Origin: Hygrophila difformis
Taxonomy: Eukaryota; Streptophyta; Magnoliopsida; Lamiales; Acanthaceae
Length of the DNA: 64,000 nt
Assembly (NCBI GenBank): GCA_030278955.1
Contig: JAOANR010000009.1
Span: 42,761,800 to 42,825,799 of the forward strand
Direction of reading: 5' to 3'
The position numbers were made by a program, and so were the translations under genes. Position 1 is the first letter of the stretch, and the number at the start of each line of letters is the position of its first letter. Shown here piece by piece: positions 21,567 through 32,261 of the stretch. The notes beneath the pieces were generated by a model, which was not told the DNA's origin, made no database searches, and worked only from the letters and a program-made list of their open reading frames with translations.

Positions 21567-22616
21567 TTACGGTTGCTTGGACCGAGTGGTCACGTCCTCT
21601 CTCACTATTCGCGTCCGACATTCACGCAGCTGATGACCATGTCGACCGCACCGAAGGCATGCTCCAGGCTGAGGGCATCCTCTCGCATAGTGTGGTTTAC
21701 CACACTTTGGACATGGTGGCGCATAGTCACCATGGTTGAAGACTATCCCCTTGTTTCGTCCATTGTCGTTTTGATGTGGTTGGTTCGAGTTTCTACGGAC
21801 ATGGTCCTTATTCCTCTTGTATCCTCCTTGTGGTCCTTGGTTAGTCCCGTCTACCGATTTCCGTTTCAGTCCTTGAACTCGTGCCACTGCTACCGCACGA
21901 TCATACACAGCTTGTAGGTCAGGGTAGTGCTCACCCGTGATCACCTCTCTAATAGATAGGTTCAGTCCCATCTCGAACTTCTGCACCTTCTCTACATCAG
22001 TTGGCACCAGTCTCGGCGCGAACCGCACCAACTCCTTGAAATGGTTATAGTATTCTTGGACCGTTTTTCCTCCTTGCCTTAGTGCCAGAAATTCCTCGTA
22101 CATGGCAGCCTTCGTGCTCATGGGATAAAAATGATCCCTCAGCAGATCCGTGAATTCTGACCATGTGTAGGGCTCGTCGTACTCCGCACGTTTCCATTGG
22201 ATGGCTTGCCACCAATCATCCGCCTCGCCTCCTAGGTAGTATGAAGCTACGTGAACCTTTTCCCCGTCGGGACACTTTACGGCATTCAACAGCTTATCGA
22301 ACGTCCGTATCCATTCCTCTAGCTGAGCCGGGTCCTCTTCGCCGACGTAGTGGGGTGGTTGGTAAGGGTTTACCAAGGCTAAGTAGTTGACCCGGGTTAC
22401 CCGTGGTGGTACACCCGCTTGTACACGTTGCACTTCAGCATTTCCTAATACTACGAGAACTTCCTCGACAGTCCTCAGACGCTCATCCATATTGTTGGGA
22501 ACATGAGGCACTCGCCCTCCTACGTTATGAGGGATCTCATTATTGTTCGGTGCGTTGGGGAGGTCAGCGTTAGTGTTGTTTGGGATTTCCTTTCTCGATT
22601 TTCCCTTATGTGCCAT
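21567..22616 (-). CDS. gag: Element A Gag polyprotein
   Basis: A 349-residue Gag, the capsid and nucleic-acid-binding protein that would form cytoplasmic particles. The N-terminus is low-complexity; the retrotransposon Gag domain follows, with [27 protein letters not shown] and VQEYYNHFKELVRFAPRLV, in residues about 80-230. Two zinc knuckles are at the C-terminus: CPKCGKPHYARGC (CX2CX3HX4C, one residue shorter than usual) and CLRCGRHGHQLREC (canonical CX2CX4HX4C). The frame is intact and ends shortly after the knuckles, with no protease or polymerase following. The intact frame in a pol-less element fits in-trans mobilisation. The start is the first ATG, about 530 bp from the primer site. Confidence 0.9.
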   Translation of the reverse strand: MAHKGKSRKEIPNNTNADLPNAPNNNEIPHNVGGRVPHVPNNMDERLRTVEEVLVVLGNAEVQRVQAGVPPRVTRVNYLALVNPYQPPHYVGEEDPAQLEEWIRTFDKLLNAVKCPDGEKVHVASYYLGGEADDWWQAIQWKRAEYDEPYTWSEFTDLLRDHFYPMSTKAAMYEEFLALRQGGKTVQEYYNHFKELVRFAPRLVPTDVEKVQKFEMGLNLSIREVITGEHYPDLQAVYDRAVAVARVQGLKRKSVDGTNQGPQGGYKRNKDHVRRNSNQPHQNDNGRNKGIVFNHGDYAPPCPKCGKPHYARGCPQPGACLRCGRHGHQLRECRTRIVREDVTTRSKQP

Positions 22617-23128
22617 TTTCTGTTATCAACGCACGTGAACATGAGTTTCTAACCTAAGGTAAGTTAGCGTTCAAGAAAATCTATAAGATAGGATTGGCAA
22701 GAGGTAATAGATAGAAGAATGCTAAACTTAGGTGATCAAGTTCTAGGACTAAGGCAAAATTAGTTTTAAGCAAATGCTTCTAGGTCAAGGTCATGTCGAA
22801 TTCTAAGATAAGAGTATTATTTAACATTGATAATTCACATAAAAAAAATTAGCGCAAATATTCATGGATGTATGCAATGCAATGCAATGTTATCCCAACC
22901 CCGAAAAAAATTATTTTATGCGTTCATCTAAACTTGTCAGAATAATTTATATATATTTTCCCATGGGTTTTTAAAATAAATTGTCCCATGGAAATAAAAC
23001 TTAAAATTTAAAAATAATAATAATGATGGTACTTAAAAATTTAAAAATAATATTACTATTTGTTTAAAAATCCTTGGGCCTCTATATTGGCCAAAAATAA
23101 TAATAATAATTTAAAAAAATATTTTCGG
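22617..23128 (-). other. Element A untranslated leader
   Basis: AT-rich leader between the primer-binding site and gag. Unlike elements B, C and D, it has no ORF upstream of gag. Confidence 0.7.
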
Positions 23129-23140
23129 GCTCTGATACCA
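23129..23140 (-). promoter_or_regulatory. Element A primer-binding site (tRNA-Met)
   Basis: GCTCTGATACCA on the plus strand, that is TGGTATCAGAGC in element sense, three bases from the 5' LTR. It is complementary to the 3' end of plant initiator tRNA-Met, the usual primer of Tekay/Del elements. Confidence 0.92.
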
Positions 23141-23143
23141 CTT

Positions 23144-25931
23144 TGTAACACCCCGGATTTGATAACCCAGGCCGGGATGCCACCGCCACACCTCCCTAGC
23201 AAGACACGACTTCTTCGAGCTTTCTAAAGAGATGCAAGGCTATGGGTTTTCGAAAATAGTTTTAAAAACAAGTCCGGAATTGCTTAAAATAATAATAATA
23301 CATCATCCACACGTGTAATAAAAATAATAAGTTGCAGCGAAATTAAAATACAGGGCCGACATGGCCAAAACTCGGGTTAACAAGCCCGTACGCAAGTCAT
23401 GTAAAACAAATAATTAAATGCCCAAAGTGATCCCCCGATGCATGATCATGCTCCGTACTCTGTAATGGAAAAATAAACAACGGGTTTTATCAGTATATAA
23501 AATACTGAGTGAGTTAATCCCTAACAAAACAATTTAAGGGGTTACATGTGTTTAATTAAAATTACACTTTTCATGCGTTACGAAATTAATTTAAAATTCC
23601 TAGTTGCAGCGGAAAAACATGATTAATTTATTCACGATGAGAATACATAATTTAAGGACTTAATTTAAAAGCGAAATTTTAAAAGCATAGTTTAAAAACG
23701 TAATTTAGAAGCATAATTTAAAACATGATAAATAAGATTTAAGCATAATTAAACACTCACACAAGTCTTTTATATTTTATCCCGCAACTAAGAAGAGGAC
23801 ACCACACGAGGGAGATCACTAACGAGGCAATCTCAAAAATCATAATCAGTTAGCCGGCGAACCGGCGGCCGCAGCCATATTAGTATTGACTGCCGTTTTG
23901 GCTAGCCATGTATCTCGATTGCCATTTCGGCAAGCCGTGTGTATCTACTGTCAATTTGACAGGCATGTATATCAACTGTCATCTAACAGGCCTTTCAAGC
24001 GGTTTCACTGCCACTCGGGCAGTACATGTATTTCTCACTGCCGTTTTGGCAGGCCATGTGCACAACTGCCGTTTTGGCATAATAAGGAGATCACTAACGA
24101 GGCAATCTCAGATAGTAGGGAGACCACTAACGAGGCAGTCTCAAAATAATGATAGCATGAAGATCGGCTCAGCCTAGTGAACGGGATTTTTCGAAAGTTC
24201 GTATTTCAATGTTATCAAAATATTCGATATCGCGTTTCGTAGTTCGAGTTTTCTCAAGTTCGAAAAATCCGATTTGACGCAGTTTACGCCTTTCTTAATT
24301 AAAAATTTATCTTTACACCAAAAATTCTGAAATTTACACAGTAGCTCAAAAACACACACACGAACAACTTTCATGTTTTAAGTTTTTGGAAATAAGGTTT
24401 CGAAGTGAGTCAAAATCTGAGTTCTTTACAAAAGGTAATTTCTGTCTCAAAAACTGATTTCGTCATAGGTTCGTGCGACGCCGATTAAAAATTCATTTCA
24501 AAGCCAATTGATCCGAAATTTTTACAGGAGATACACAACACATTAATGAACAACTTTCATGTTTTAATAATTTAGAAATAATGAATTTTAGATGTTCAAA
24601 AATCGACCACAACACGCTGTACACGCGCGGACTCAAAAGATCGCTTAAAACAGGTTCTGAAATTCGGCCGTTTGACATATCAAATGAAGTCCAAAATCCA
24701 TGAAATTTTATATGCGTAATATAGACACATTTATCTACAACTTTTTTTTAGAAATGCAAAGTTGAATCATTCTAAAAACGGGTGGAAAACATGCATCAAG
24801 TCGAATAAGAAAATCTGTCAACAGTTTGAAACGTTCGGTTTGTCATAGAAAGTTTACGGCAAAATTTGGGATAGCAAATCTTAATGTCAATAGCTGAAAT
24901 TTGGACACAAGATAGATTAAAGTCTTAGGAACAAAATCTATGTTGAAACGTTTTCGGTTTGAATTCCCGAAGGTCGAGTTTTAGGCGAGTTTTTGAAATT
25001 GGACGAAAATAGGGTTTTTGAAAATCGATTTTTGTTACGGGTCTAGATCTCGAGTTTTAAACAACAATAAACCACAAAAATTTGTGAGTAAGGTTTTAAC
25101 TTACATAGTTAGAGAATGGGGTCACTGGAATGGGTTTCCGGACGTCCTAGGGTCGCGACGAACGGCCAACTTCTCCGATCGCTTTTTGTTCGTTTTCCGA
25201 CGTGAAATCGTAGCAAAGGAAAAGGGGTTAGAATTCGAGTTTCTACAACTTATGGATGACTAAAACATTATTCCATAGCTTACCAAGAGTCTAGAAGTTA
25301 GGGGCTTGTCCCGGTCGTCCCGTCGTCACCGGAATACTCGCCGGAACGGTGTCGGAAAGCCAAGGAACTAGATTTTTTCTTTCTTTTCGAATGGTAGAAC
25401 TTGAGAGAGGGGAGGTAGCAGATTTGGATGGGTTTTTGGAGTGAAAAAGGGTATCAAAATCGGCCATATACTATACCATACCGCCCCTCCATCATCCAAG
25501 GTAGGTTTCCATCACTAGGGGGTCGAAATCGGGTAAGAAATCTCCTTAACCGCGTGATTCCGCTTCTGCTGTGTTGGTGGCACGGTGGTGGGGCGTTTCC
25601 GCGCGGGGAGTGCGTGGCACTGGGCTGGACCGGTTAGCAAAATCGCAAAATTTGGTAACTGTCAGACTTGGCGCAATTTTGTGCCATCCCTCCAATTCTG
25701 GCGCACGCGATCATTTTGCGCCAAACCTGTTCCATTTCTCTTGGGCTCAATCCATGGAATATCTTTGGGCTTCATTTCCCTCTTTTATTCCATTTCAACT
25801 TGTCCAAAGTTTGAATTCGAATTTTATCGACATGTCTTTTCCGAGCAATAATTTATTGTAATAAATTATTTTCTTCTCGGAAATAAATTTGTTTTATTTC
25901 TTTGGGCGCTATAAAAATCCCGGGTATTACA
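23144..25931 (-). repeat. Element A 5' LTR
   Basis: Uninterrupted 2.79-kb LTR, TGTAACACCCCGG...GGGTATTACA on the plus strand. In element sense it runs from 25931 to 23144. Open frames inside it (for example near 25428-25861) are duplicated in the other LTR and are not genes. Confidence 0.92.
23887..24080 (-). repeat. Hairpin repeat array in element A LTR (right copy)
   Basis: Seven units: CTGCC/GGCTA, TTGCC/GGCAA, CTGTC/GACAG, CTGT/ACAG, CTGCC/GGCAG twice, and a terminal CTGCC/GGCAT. Stem changes are mostly paired, so pairing is conserved while sequence is not. In element sense the array is about 740-930 bases before the LTR 3' end, probably in U5 and so in the RNA leader. Confidence 0.75.
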
Positions 25932-25936
25932 ACCAT

Positions 25937-27519
25937 CATCGGCTACAGATTCGCCATCAGCCCCAATCATTTCTGTAAATTGCTGGAATAGGGCTTGTTC
26001 GTGAAAGGGCCGAGGTTTTCGGCAGTGTTCACCTCTTTCTGTTTCAATCGCAAATACACCAGACGTGTATTTCTGCAGAGGTTGTCGGCTTGTTCGTAAC
26101 TCTTACCAGTTCTTTGTAAATCCCCGCCCTTGGCCTCAGGTGAGCTTCTTCCAATTTATTTTTTCTCCTCTTGCACTTTCTTGTTGCATTTTTCTTCCTT
26201 CTTCGTTCCGCCTGACTGAGGCGCCCTTCTTCCCGCTGAACCCCAGAAATTACGGATTCGGAGAATAGGAGTACGCGAGTACCAACGACGAGGAGGCACC
26301 TTTATGGAGTGATTCGAACCCATGTACAAACTTAAATCAAGGTGAGGTTTTTTCCATTTCTTTTTCCCCCTCACCCCCTTTATTATCGCCTCTTCTTCCT
26401 CCTTGATTCCTCGGTCGGAGGCAGCCTCTCAGGCGACGAATTTGTCGGCCACAGGACGAGACCAGTGGATGGAGGTGCGCCCGTGGACTGAGGTGCGCCA
26501 GTGAGAATGATGTGCTGCTATTGTTCAAGTTTGGCAGAGGCTTGAAGAACAAAATCATGAAATTTTCAAGGCTATGTATTGCAGATTGGTCGGCACGGCT
26601 GAACAATAAAATGGGTGATGACCTGAAGAAAATTCGAGTGGTAGGGCAATACCTTGTCCTGATATGGAGAGTTGTCGGAATGAATATTGATGGAGGTCAA
26701 TTAGAATTTCTATGGTCCTCTGAGGATATCAACTCCCTGACTCACGAGTCATGAGTGTTGGCCACTTGTAATGGACATAGCTCGGAGGAACAAGCTACCA
26801 AGAATATTGAGGTATATGTTTTGTGTTTCATACCTATAGTTGAAGGTGTATTAGCCATCTTAACTTGGGTTGCTTAAAAAATCTGGCTTAGGTGTTGCCA
26901 AATTATGGGTCGTTCGGAGAAAGATGAGTTGACAGCAGCTCAAATTTTCTAACCATGAATGCAATGTGCTGATACATTTTTTCTAAAGGTGATTATTCAT
27001 GCTTGAACTTGTGTTGATGATGATGTTGATTTGTGGCCAAATCTTGATCCTTGATATCTTCAAATGTTAAGTATTTGACGTGGAGGTTGTAAAATAGTCC
27101 CTCTGTCACACAGTTTTTTTTTTCGCATTTTCATTTTTTGGGTTGTCTTATCTAATCTTATTGCTTATTAATAATGCTCATTTTCAATTGCTTTTGTTAT
27201 TATGCTTATTTAATATCCGCATTGTTATCTTCAGTTTGCAACTCCCCAAATATTGCTTTGATAATTGATAGCTGTAATGCTATATTACTTAAATTTATAC
27301 CTTCTATATCATGTGAAGGGCTAATCTGTTCTGAATGAAATTTCTTTGAGTAGTGTACTCTTACAATATGAAAGTAAAGGCTGGGATGGATGGAATATTA
27401 GATTCTTTCCGATTCATGTTTTGGATGCAAATTTTGTCTGTAAATTCTAACGGTTAGAAGTCTATTCTGTAAGTAGGTATTGTTTGTAATATTATGAACG
27501 AGCAAGCTTCTGTTGTTTT
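25937..27519. other. Helitron-like interior without complete gene
   Basis: Continuation of the sequence interrupted at 9004. It looks like 5'-UTR or exon pieces with donors at about 26140 and 26341, then AT-rich intron-like DNA to 27519. Apart from the fragment at 26508-26600, nothing is recognised. Confidence 0.35.
26508..26600 (+). pseudogene. Plant-specific protein exon fragment (tentative)
   Basis: One frame encodes VQVWQRLEEQN followed by HEIFKAMYCRL and a stop, which resembles a conserved VWQKLEEEN segment of an uncharacterised plant protein family (remembered as UCP009193-like). Only about 30 codons match and the frame is not open beyond them. No other part of the gene is seen. A competing frame is open longer (26512-26754) but has no recognisable content. 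Confidence 0.3.
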
Positions 27520-28320
27520 TGTAATACCCGAGAATTTTGCAACATAAAACAAATAAATAAATAAAATAAATAAATAAGATAAATAAATAAATAAACAATA
27601 AACAAAACAATAACAATAAATAAACATAATAAATGACTAAGCATAATACATAGATAAGGAAATGAGAAATGGAATTTAATTTAAGAAGGAATTAAATTTT
27701 CAATACCCGTGAAACCAAAGATAAATTAATCAAATAAATTGTACAAGGGAACCCGACGCTAATGGACTCGAGAGTTCGAGGCCAATATTAAATCTAGACC
27801 CGAGTAAGAATTTAGATAGGGAATAGGAGCCCAAAAATATCCCGGAAATCCGAATCCGAGAACATAGAGGGATAGAAGTCCGAAAGAGATGAGGAAATGC
27901 CCGACGGATCGCACGACCCGCCCGGACCGAAGTCCAGGCGGTAGCCGCGTGGTGGCCGCGCGGGGTTTCCCCTAGCCGCGCACCAACCCTGCGCCAGCGG
28001 ACAGATACGCCCGTTGTGAGATTTTCTCGCCCGAATCCGGATTTTCCGAGTTCGGTTGCTCACCTTGCGGCTCAAGACTCACCAAGGCCGACTTGGGACG
28101 TCCCCTAGGTCCCTTACATCTATAAATAGTCGTCCTACTCAATCCCGAATCCCTTTTCAAACCTTCATACTCTCTATAAGTTCGAACCCTAATTCCGGAA
28201 GTCGTCGGAGGCACGAAACCAAGAGAGGTCTGCTTTGGACGAATTCGGAGTCTTCTAACATTGTGGTAAGTTCTGATCCGCTAGTTCTTTTACGTTCTTC
28301 ATTCGAAACCGAATCCTAAC
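27520..28320 (+). repeat. Element C 5' LTR, piece 1
   Basis: Starts TGTAATACCCGAG, contains an AAATAAATAA-rich block, and a TATA-like box TATAAATAG at 28121. It ends at ctaac (28316-28320), duplicated by the insertion of D. Confidence 0.9.
28121..28128 (+). promoter_or_regulatory. TATA box of element C LTR
   Basis: TATAAATA about 600 bases into the LTR, at the same relative place as in element B. Confidence 0.55.
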
Positions 28321-30853
28321 TGTAATACCCGTAAAGTTTAGGATATAAAATAAGAACTTAATCCGATGAAAAAAGAGGTCTTGTTCCCAAGAACCCGTAA
28401 AATCGAAAATGTACGGAAGTTGAAAGAAAACCCAAGACCGACGGACCTAAGATTTCAAACATGAAATCAATTTAAGTCAGAATAAAATTAGGGTGGGAAT
28501 CACAATCCGAAAAGATCCCGGAAAGTCGAGCCCGAAAACACGGAAGGATAGAAGCCCGAAAGAGAGGAGGAAAAGACCCGACGGATCGGATCGCACGGAC
28601 CCGCCCGGACCGAGGTCCTGGCGGAGGCCGCGCGCTGGCCACGCGGTGTTTGGCCTTCCAGCGTGCCACCACCGCGTGGCACCACAGAATACGGCCATTC
28701 GCGTGATCATGGCGATTTCTTGCCAAAATTACAACACCCGATGATGGAAAGTAGATTTTGGACGGGGGAAGGAGTATTAGGACGACTAGGGTTAATTCCC
28801 ACCCCATTTGTCAGCCTCCAAACCTCCTCCACTCTCTCAAACTCTCCCAAAGCCAAAGCACCCTTCTTACGAACTTCCGGCGACTCCCGGGGACCAACGA
28901 CGACCGTAGGATCGTGTAGATCAAGGCTTACATCCCTTAGATCATTGGTAAGGAGTACTCAGATTCCTTTTCTCGTTTTTATCTCCAATTCTTAATCTAA
29001 CTTTCGAATATTGGACTTGTAAACACGTTCGTGACCGAAGGAGGAAGAGAACGTGTGCAAGGATCCGTTCATAGTAGCTTTGGACGAGCCGAGCGACCCT
29101 AGGACGACTCAAGAACACCATTACTGTAAGTTGATGCCTTTCATATCAATACGGGTGGCTTAGGGGCGTCCGATTTAGTCACGTTATAACGAAACGTAAA
29201 AACCGAACCTAAAAACTCTATCTTGCGCAATTTCTGAAATCCGATTAAAACTCATATTTCGAGAATCCAATCCGAGAAACTCAAAACTAGACTTTTGTTT
29301 CTAACACATTAATCTATGATGTGTAAAAATTTCAGCTATTTTCATCAACGTTTGCTACCCCAAAACGATCCGAACATAAACTGCCTTGTAAAACGTTTTC
29401 GAAAATCTGACAGTGTTGATGTCCGAACTTGATGAGCCCATTTCTATATTTTCTACTCCGAATTGATCTTTGCAATCTAAATGAAAGTTGTAGATAATTA
29501 TGTCTAGTATGTGCATATAAAAGTTCAGAATTTTTGGAGTCCAATTGTTATGTCAAAACGCCGATTTTCTGAACTGTGGTAATCCTGAATCCTGACAGTG
29601 TACATGTTGTGCGATAAACTCGATTTTTGACATATTTCCTCAACTTATTTTGAAATCGATAAAATACGAAAGTTGTTCGTTAGAGTGTTTTTGATATACT
29701 GTAAAATTTCAGAATTTTTGGACTTGAAATGAATTTTTAAATTAAAAAGGCGTAGGCTGTGACGCCAAATGATTTTAAATCAAAGAGATTTTGAAATGTC
29801 GAAACAAACGGTCGAGACCTTGAAATACGATACATCTATACTTTTGAAAAATCCCGTTACACTAAATTGAAATATATGAGATACTTGGCAGAGGGTGAGT
29901 GCTCTGCAGGGTGCCCCTCTAGCCTTTCTCTTCGAGCCTGTAATGGACGAGAGAATTTAGATGAGATACTATGCCAAACGGCGGGAGATACATGGCCTAC
30001 ACTCTCGGGATTATCCGTATGGATTTCCCGAGGCTCCGGAGTGTTTTGGGTATGGCAGATACGGCTGCGGCCGCCGGATGACCGGCTAAACTTGACGAGA
30101 TTGCGATGCAATCGTGAAATACTTGGAAATACTGGAAATACGTGAAATACGAAACGGCTGCGGCCGCCGGATGAACGGCTACACTAAATATTGAGAAACG
30201 GAGATGTAACGGGAAAAATTAAAAGATTTAATACTTTTTATGTATTTATTTATTTATTCTTGTCTTTAAATTTTGCATTTAAATTTATGTCTTGAATTTT
30301 ATAACATGTTAAATTATTATTTATGAATTTAATGCTTGTTCAAGTGTACGATTAAATTACTTATTTTTAAATTGGTAAATGGAATATTTTCGTATGCATG
30401 CCTAGGAGTAAAATTTAATTATTTAATTAAACCTCTTTATTGCTATGTTAGGATCGACTTGCTCAGTATTTTATATACTGATAAAATTGTTGTTTTTTTT
30501 TCTTTCTCTTTCAGAGTACGGAGATAATGCATAGCATGTGCATTGGGGGATGGAACATTTAAACATTAAGTTTGTCGTTTTTATGATACTGCATATCGGG
30601 CATGTAAAACCCGAGTTTTGGCCATGTTGACCCACTCTGTTTATTTCCGCTGCGATATGATATTATTAATATTACTATGTGTGTGTGGATGAGACTTATT
30701 TATTGTATTTTAAATAAATACCGGACTTTTTTTTAAATCTCTTTGCAATACCTATAGCCTTGCGTCTCTTTAGAAAGCTCGGAGAATCTGTGTCTTGCTA
30801 GGGAGGTGTGGTGGTGACATCCCGGCCTGGGTTACCAAATTCGGGGTGTTACA
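28321..30853 (+). repeat. Element D 5' LTR
   Basis: 2533 bp, TGTAATACCCGTAAAG...TCGGGGTGTTACA. Several short ORFs occur in both LTR copies and are not genes. Contains twice the GC-rich block GGCTGCGGCCGCCGGATGA. Confidence 0.93.
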
Positions 30854-31236
30854 ACGGAAAATTTTAAAGCTACTATTATTATTTTTAAACCATTATTTTA
30901 AAAATTTGTATTATTTTTAATTTTATTATTTTTAACTACTAGTATTATTTTTAGCCCAAAAGTTTGAGCCCAAAGATTAATTATTTTGACCCAAATTTTT
31001 TTTTATGATTGGCCCAAATACCCAGGTTTTTTTTCTTTCTTTAGCCAAATTATTAAATTTTGGCCCAATATAGAGACCCAACTTTTTTTAAATCCATGGT
31101 TAAATTTAAATTAAAAACACATTAAATAAAATTTTATCGGGGGGATTGCATATGCATATTCATATAGAGTTAAATTCGTGCATATCTTGACCTTGCTCGA
31201 AACATGTTCTAACTCTAACCTCCTTGTTGACATTAG
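30854..31236 (+). other. Element D leader; primer site missing
   Basis: The LTR end is followed by ACGGAAAATTTTAAAGC. In B, C, A and E the next bases are a short spacer and TGGTATCAGAGCCCG. About 16 bases seem to be deleted here. The rest is AT-rich leader. Confidence 0.7.
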
Positions 31237-31623
31237 ATGGCCGAACCCAACGCAAACATGATCAATCTGATGATGAAACTGACTAACGCATACCTCGAGT
31301 CCCAACAGCACATCAATTACTTCAAGGCTCGAGTAGGACAACTAGAGGGTAACGTGGCCCATTTGGGACATCTTAGGGAAGCTGACCATCATGAAATAAC
31401 CCAACTCAAGGCCCAAGTCGCCGAACTCCAAACCCAAGTGGTTGCACTTCAAGACAAAGATAACGAACTGATGATGCATGTAGGGCACTTAGGAGGGGAA
31501 CTGCTGGGCCTAGAGGCTGACGTATTTCCTCCGAGCCCCGAACCTGTTGGAACACCCACCCCCATTGACGTATCCAGCGACGAGGACGATCCCATCAAGG
31601 ATGCACCTACCTATTCACTCTAG
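31237..31623 (+). CDS. Element D short coiled-coil ORF upstream of gag
   Basis: 128 residues, complete from ATG. It is related to the 108-111-residue proteins of B and C: MAEPNANMINLMMKL, then the shared core LREADHHEITQLKAQV, a long Gln/Leu-rich helix, and an acidic Pro/Ser/Asp tail. It is longer in the tail and clearly diverged, yet still open although most other frames in this element are broken. No zinc knuckle, signal peptide or membrane segment. Function unknown. Confidence 0.75.
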   Translation: MAEPNANMINLMMKLTNAYLESQQHINYFKARVGQLEGNVAHLGHLREADHHEITQLKAQVAELQTQVVALQDKDNELMMHVGHLGGELLGLEADVFPPSPEPVGTPTPIDVSSDEDDPIKDAPTYSL

Positions 31624-31789
31624 ACTTAGAGATCCATACCGATGCACTATTATTATTTCCGTTTCGAATGCTTGTAACCCAAACAAATTTATTTCTTGAG
31701 TAATAAAAATACAACCCTTTATTTTATATACAAGTATATTTAAATTATTCCATACATTTTATTAAATTATCATTTTTTAATTACCTTGA

Positions 31790-32261
31790 TCAAATGAGGG
31801 AAGACTTAGGCACGGGGCCAGCGCAACCTCACAATCAAGATGGGCGGAATGGAAACAACCAGGGGTATAGACCCCCTCAAAACCAGAACTTCAATCAAAA
31901 TCAACGTCCTCCACAGAACCCAAATCAGCAACAGAATCAGAACCCGAACCGGGATTAGCAAGGTAATCAGGGACGTCCAATGGGGCGGTTGAATATCATC
32001 AACGAGGCGGATGTGCCTATGCAGGGAGACGTAATGGGAGGTACGTTCCATGTCTTAAGTACACCCCTTCTGTTTGACTCAGGAGCTAGTTGTTCAATAA
32101 TATCATCAAGAGTCTTACCTGAACTAGATCTACCTAAGTGCGAGCTGATTAACTTAGGAATTCAACTACCGTCGGGAGAGGTAGTCTCGTGCTCTAAGCG
32201 CTATAACGGAATTCCGATAGTTATAAAGAACGTAGAGTTTTTCGCGAACTTGGTAGAATAA
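31790..32261 (+). pseudogene. Element D Gag C-terminus and aspartic protease
   Basis: Begins in Gln/Asn-rich sequence typical of the Gag-protease junction, so the Gag domain and zinc knuckles are deleted. In-frame TAG at 31955-31957. The protease follows: PLLFDSGASCSIIS, with the catalytic DSG at 32076-32084, ending at TAA 32259-32261 just before the conserved [11 protein letters not shown] block. The protease processes the polyprotein in active elements; here it is interrupted on both sides. Confidence 0.82.

Larger units (their letters stand above)
9005..25931 (-). mobile_element. Element A: gag-only Ty3/gypsy LTR retrotransposon (TR-GAG-like)
   Basis: Minus-strand element. Its right (5') LTR is 23144-25931 and its left (3') LTR is 9005-9900 plus 19281-21102, split by element B. 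Flanks are tccat (9000-9004) and accat (25932-25936), a target duplication with one mismatch. The internal region (21103-23143, about 2 kb) has a tRNA-Met primer site next to the 5' LTR, one gag ORF, and polypurine tracts next to the 3' LTR, but no pol. That is the layout of non-autonomous TR-GAG elements, which depend on a partner's enzymes. Elements B, C and D are of a related type and could be such partners. Confidence 0.85.
8785..27519 (+). mobile_element. Possible Helitron H4, 5' part, interrupted by element A
   Basis: After A (8784) the sequence TCTTCTATCC...ATAAG...AACTTGTC resembles a decayed Helitron 5' end, and 8820-8885 (GACCGTTGGATC and AT-rich spacers) resembles the H2 subterminal region at 48460-48540. 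It lies only 46 bp downstream of the H1 3' end. It would contain 8785-9004 plus 25937-27519, split by element A, and be cut again by element C at 27520; its 3' end is outside or lost. The interior has exon-like pieces with splice donors (CTCAG|GTGAGC near 26140, ATCAAG|GTGAGG near 26341), as in H1 and H2. The terminus is degenerate, so this is tentative. Confidence 0.4.

Noticed and set aside
21272..21917. Plus-strand ORFs opposite element A gag
   Set aside because: Antisense shadows of the minus-strand gag frame.
28472..28807. ORFs of about 80-110 residues in element D LTRs
   Set aside because: Present in both LTRs in several frames on both strands; GC-driven open frames, no domain.
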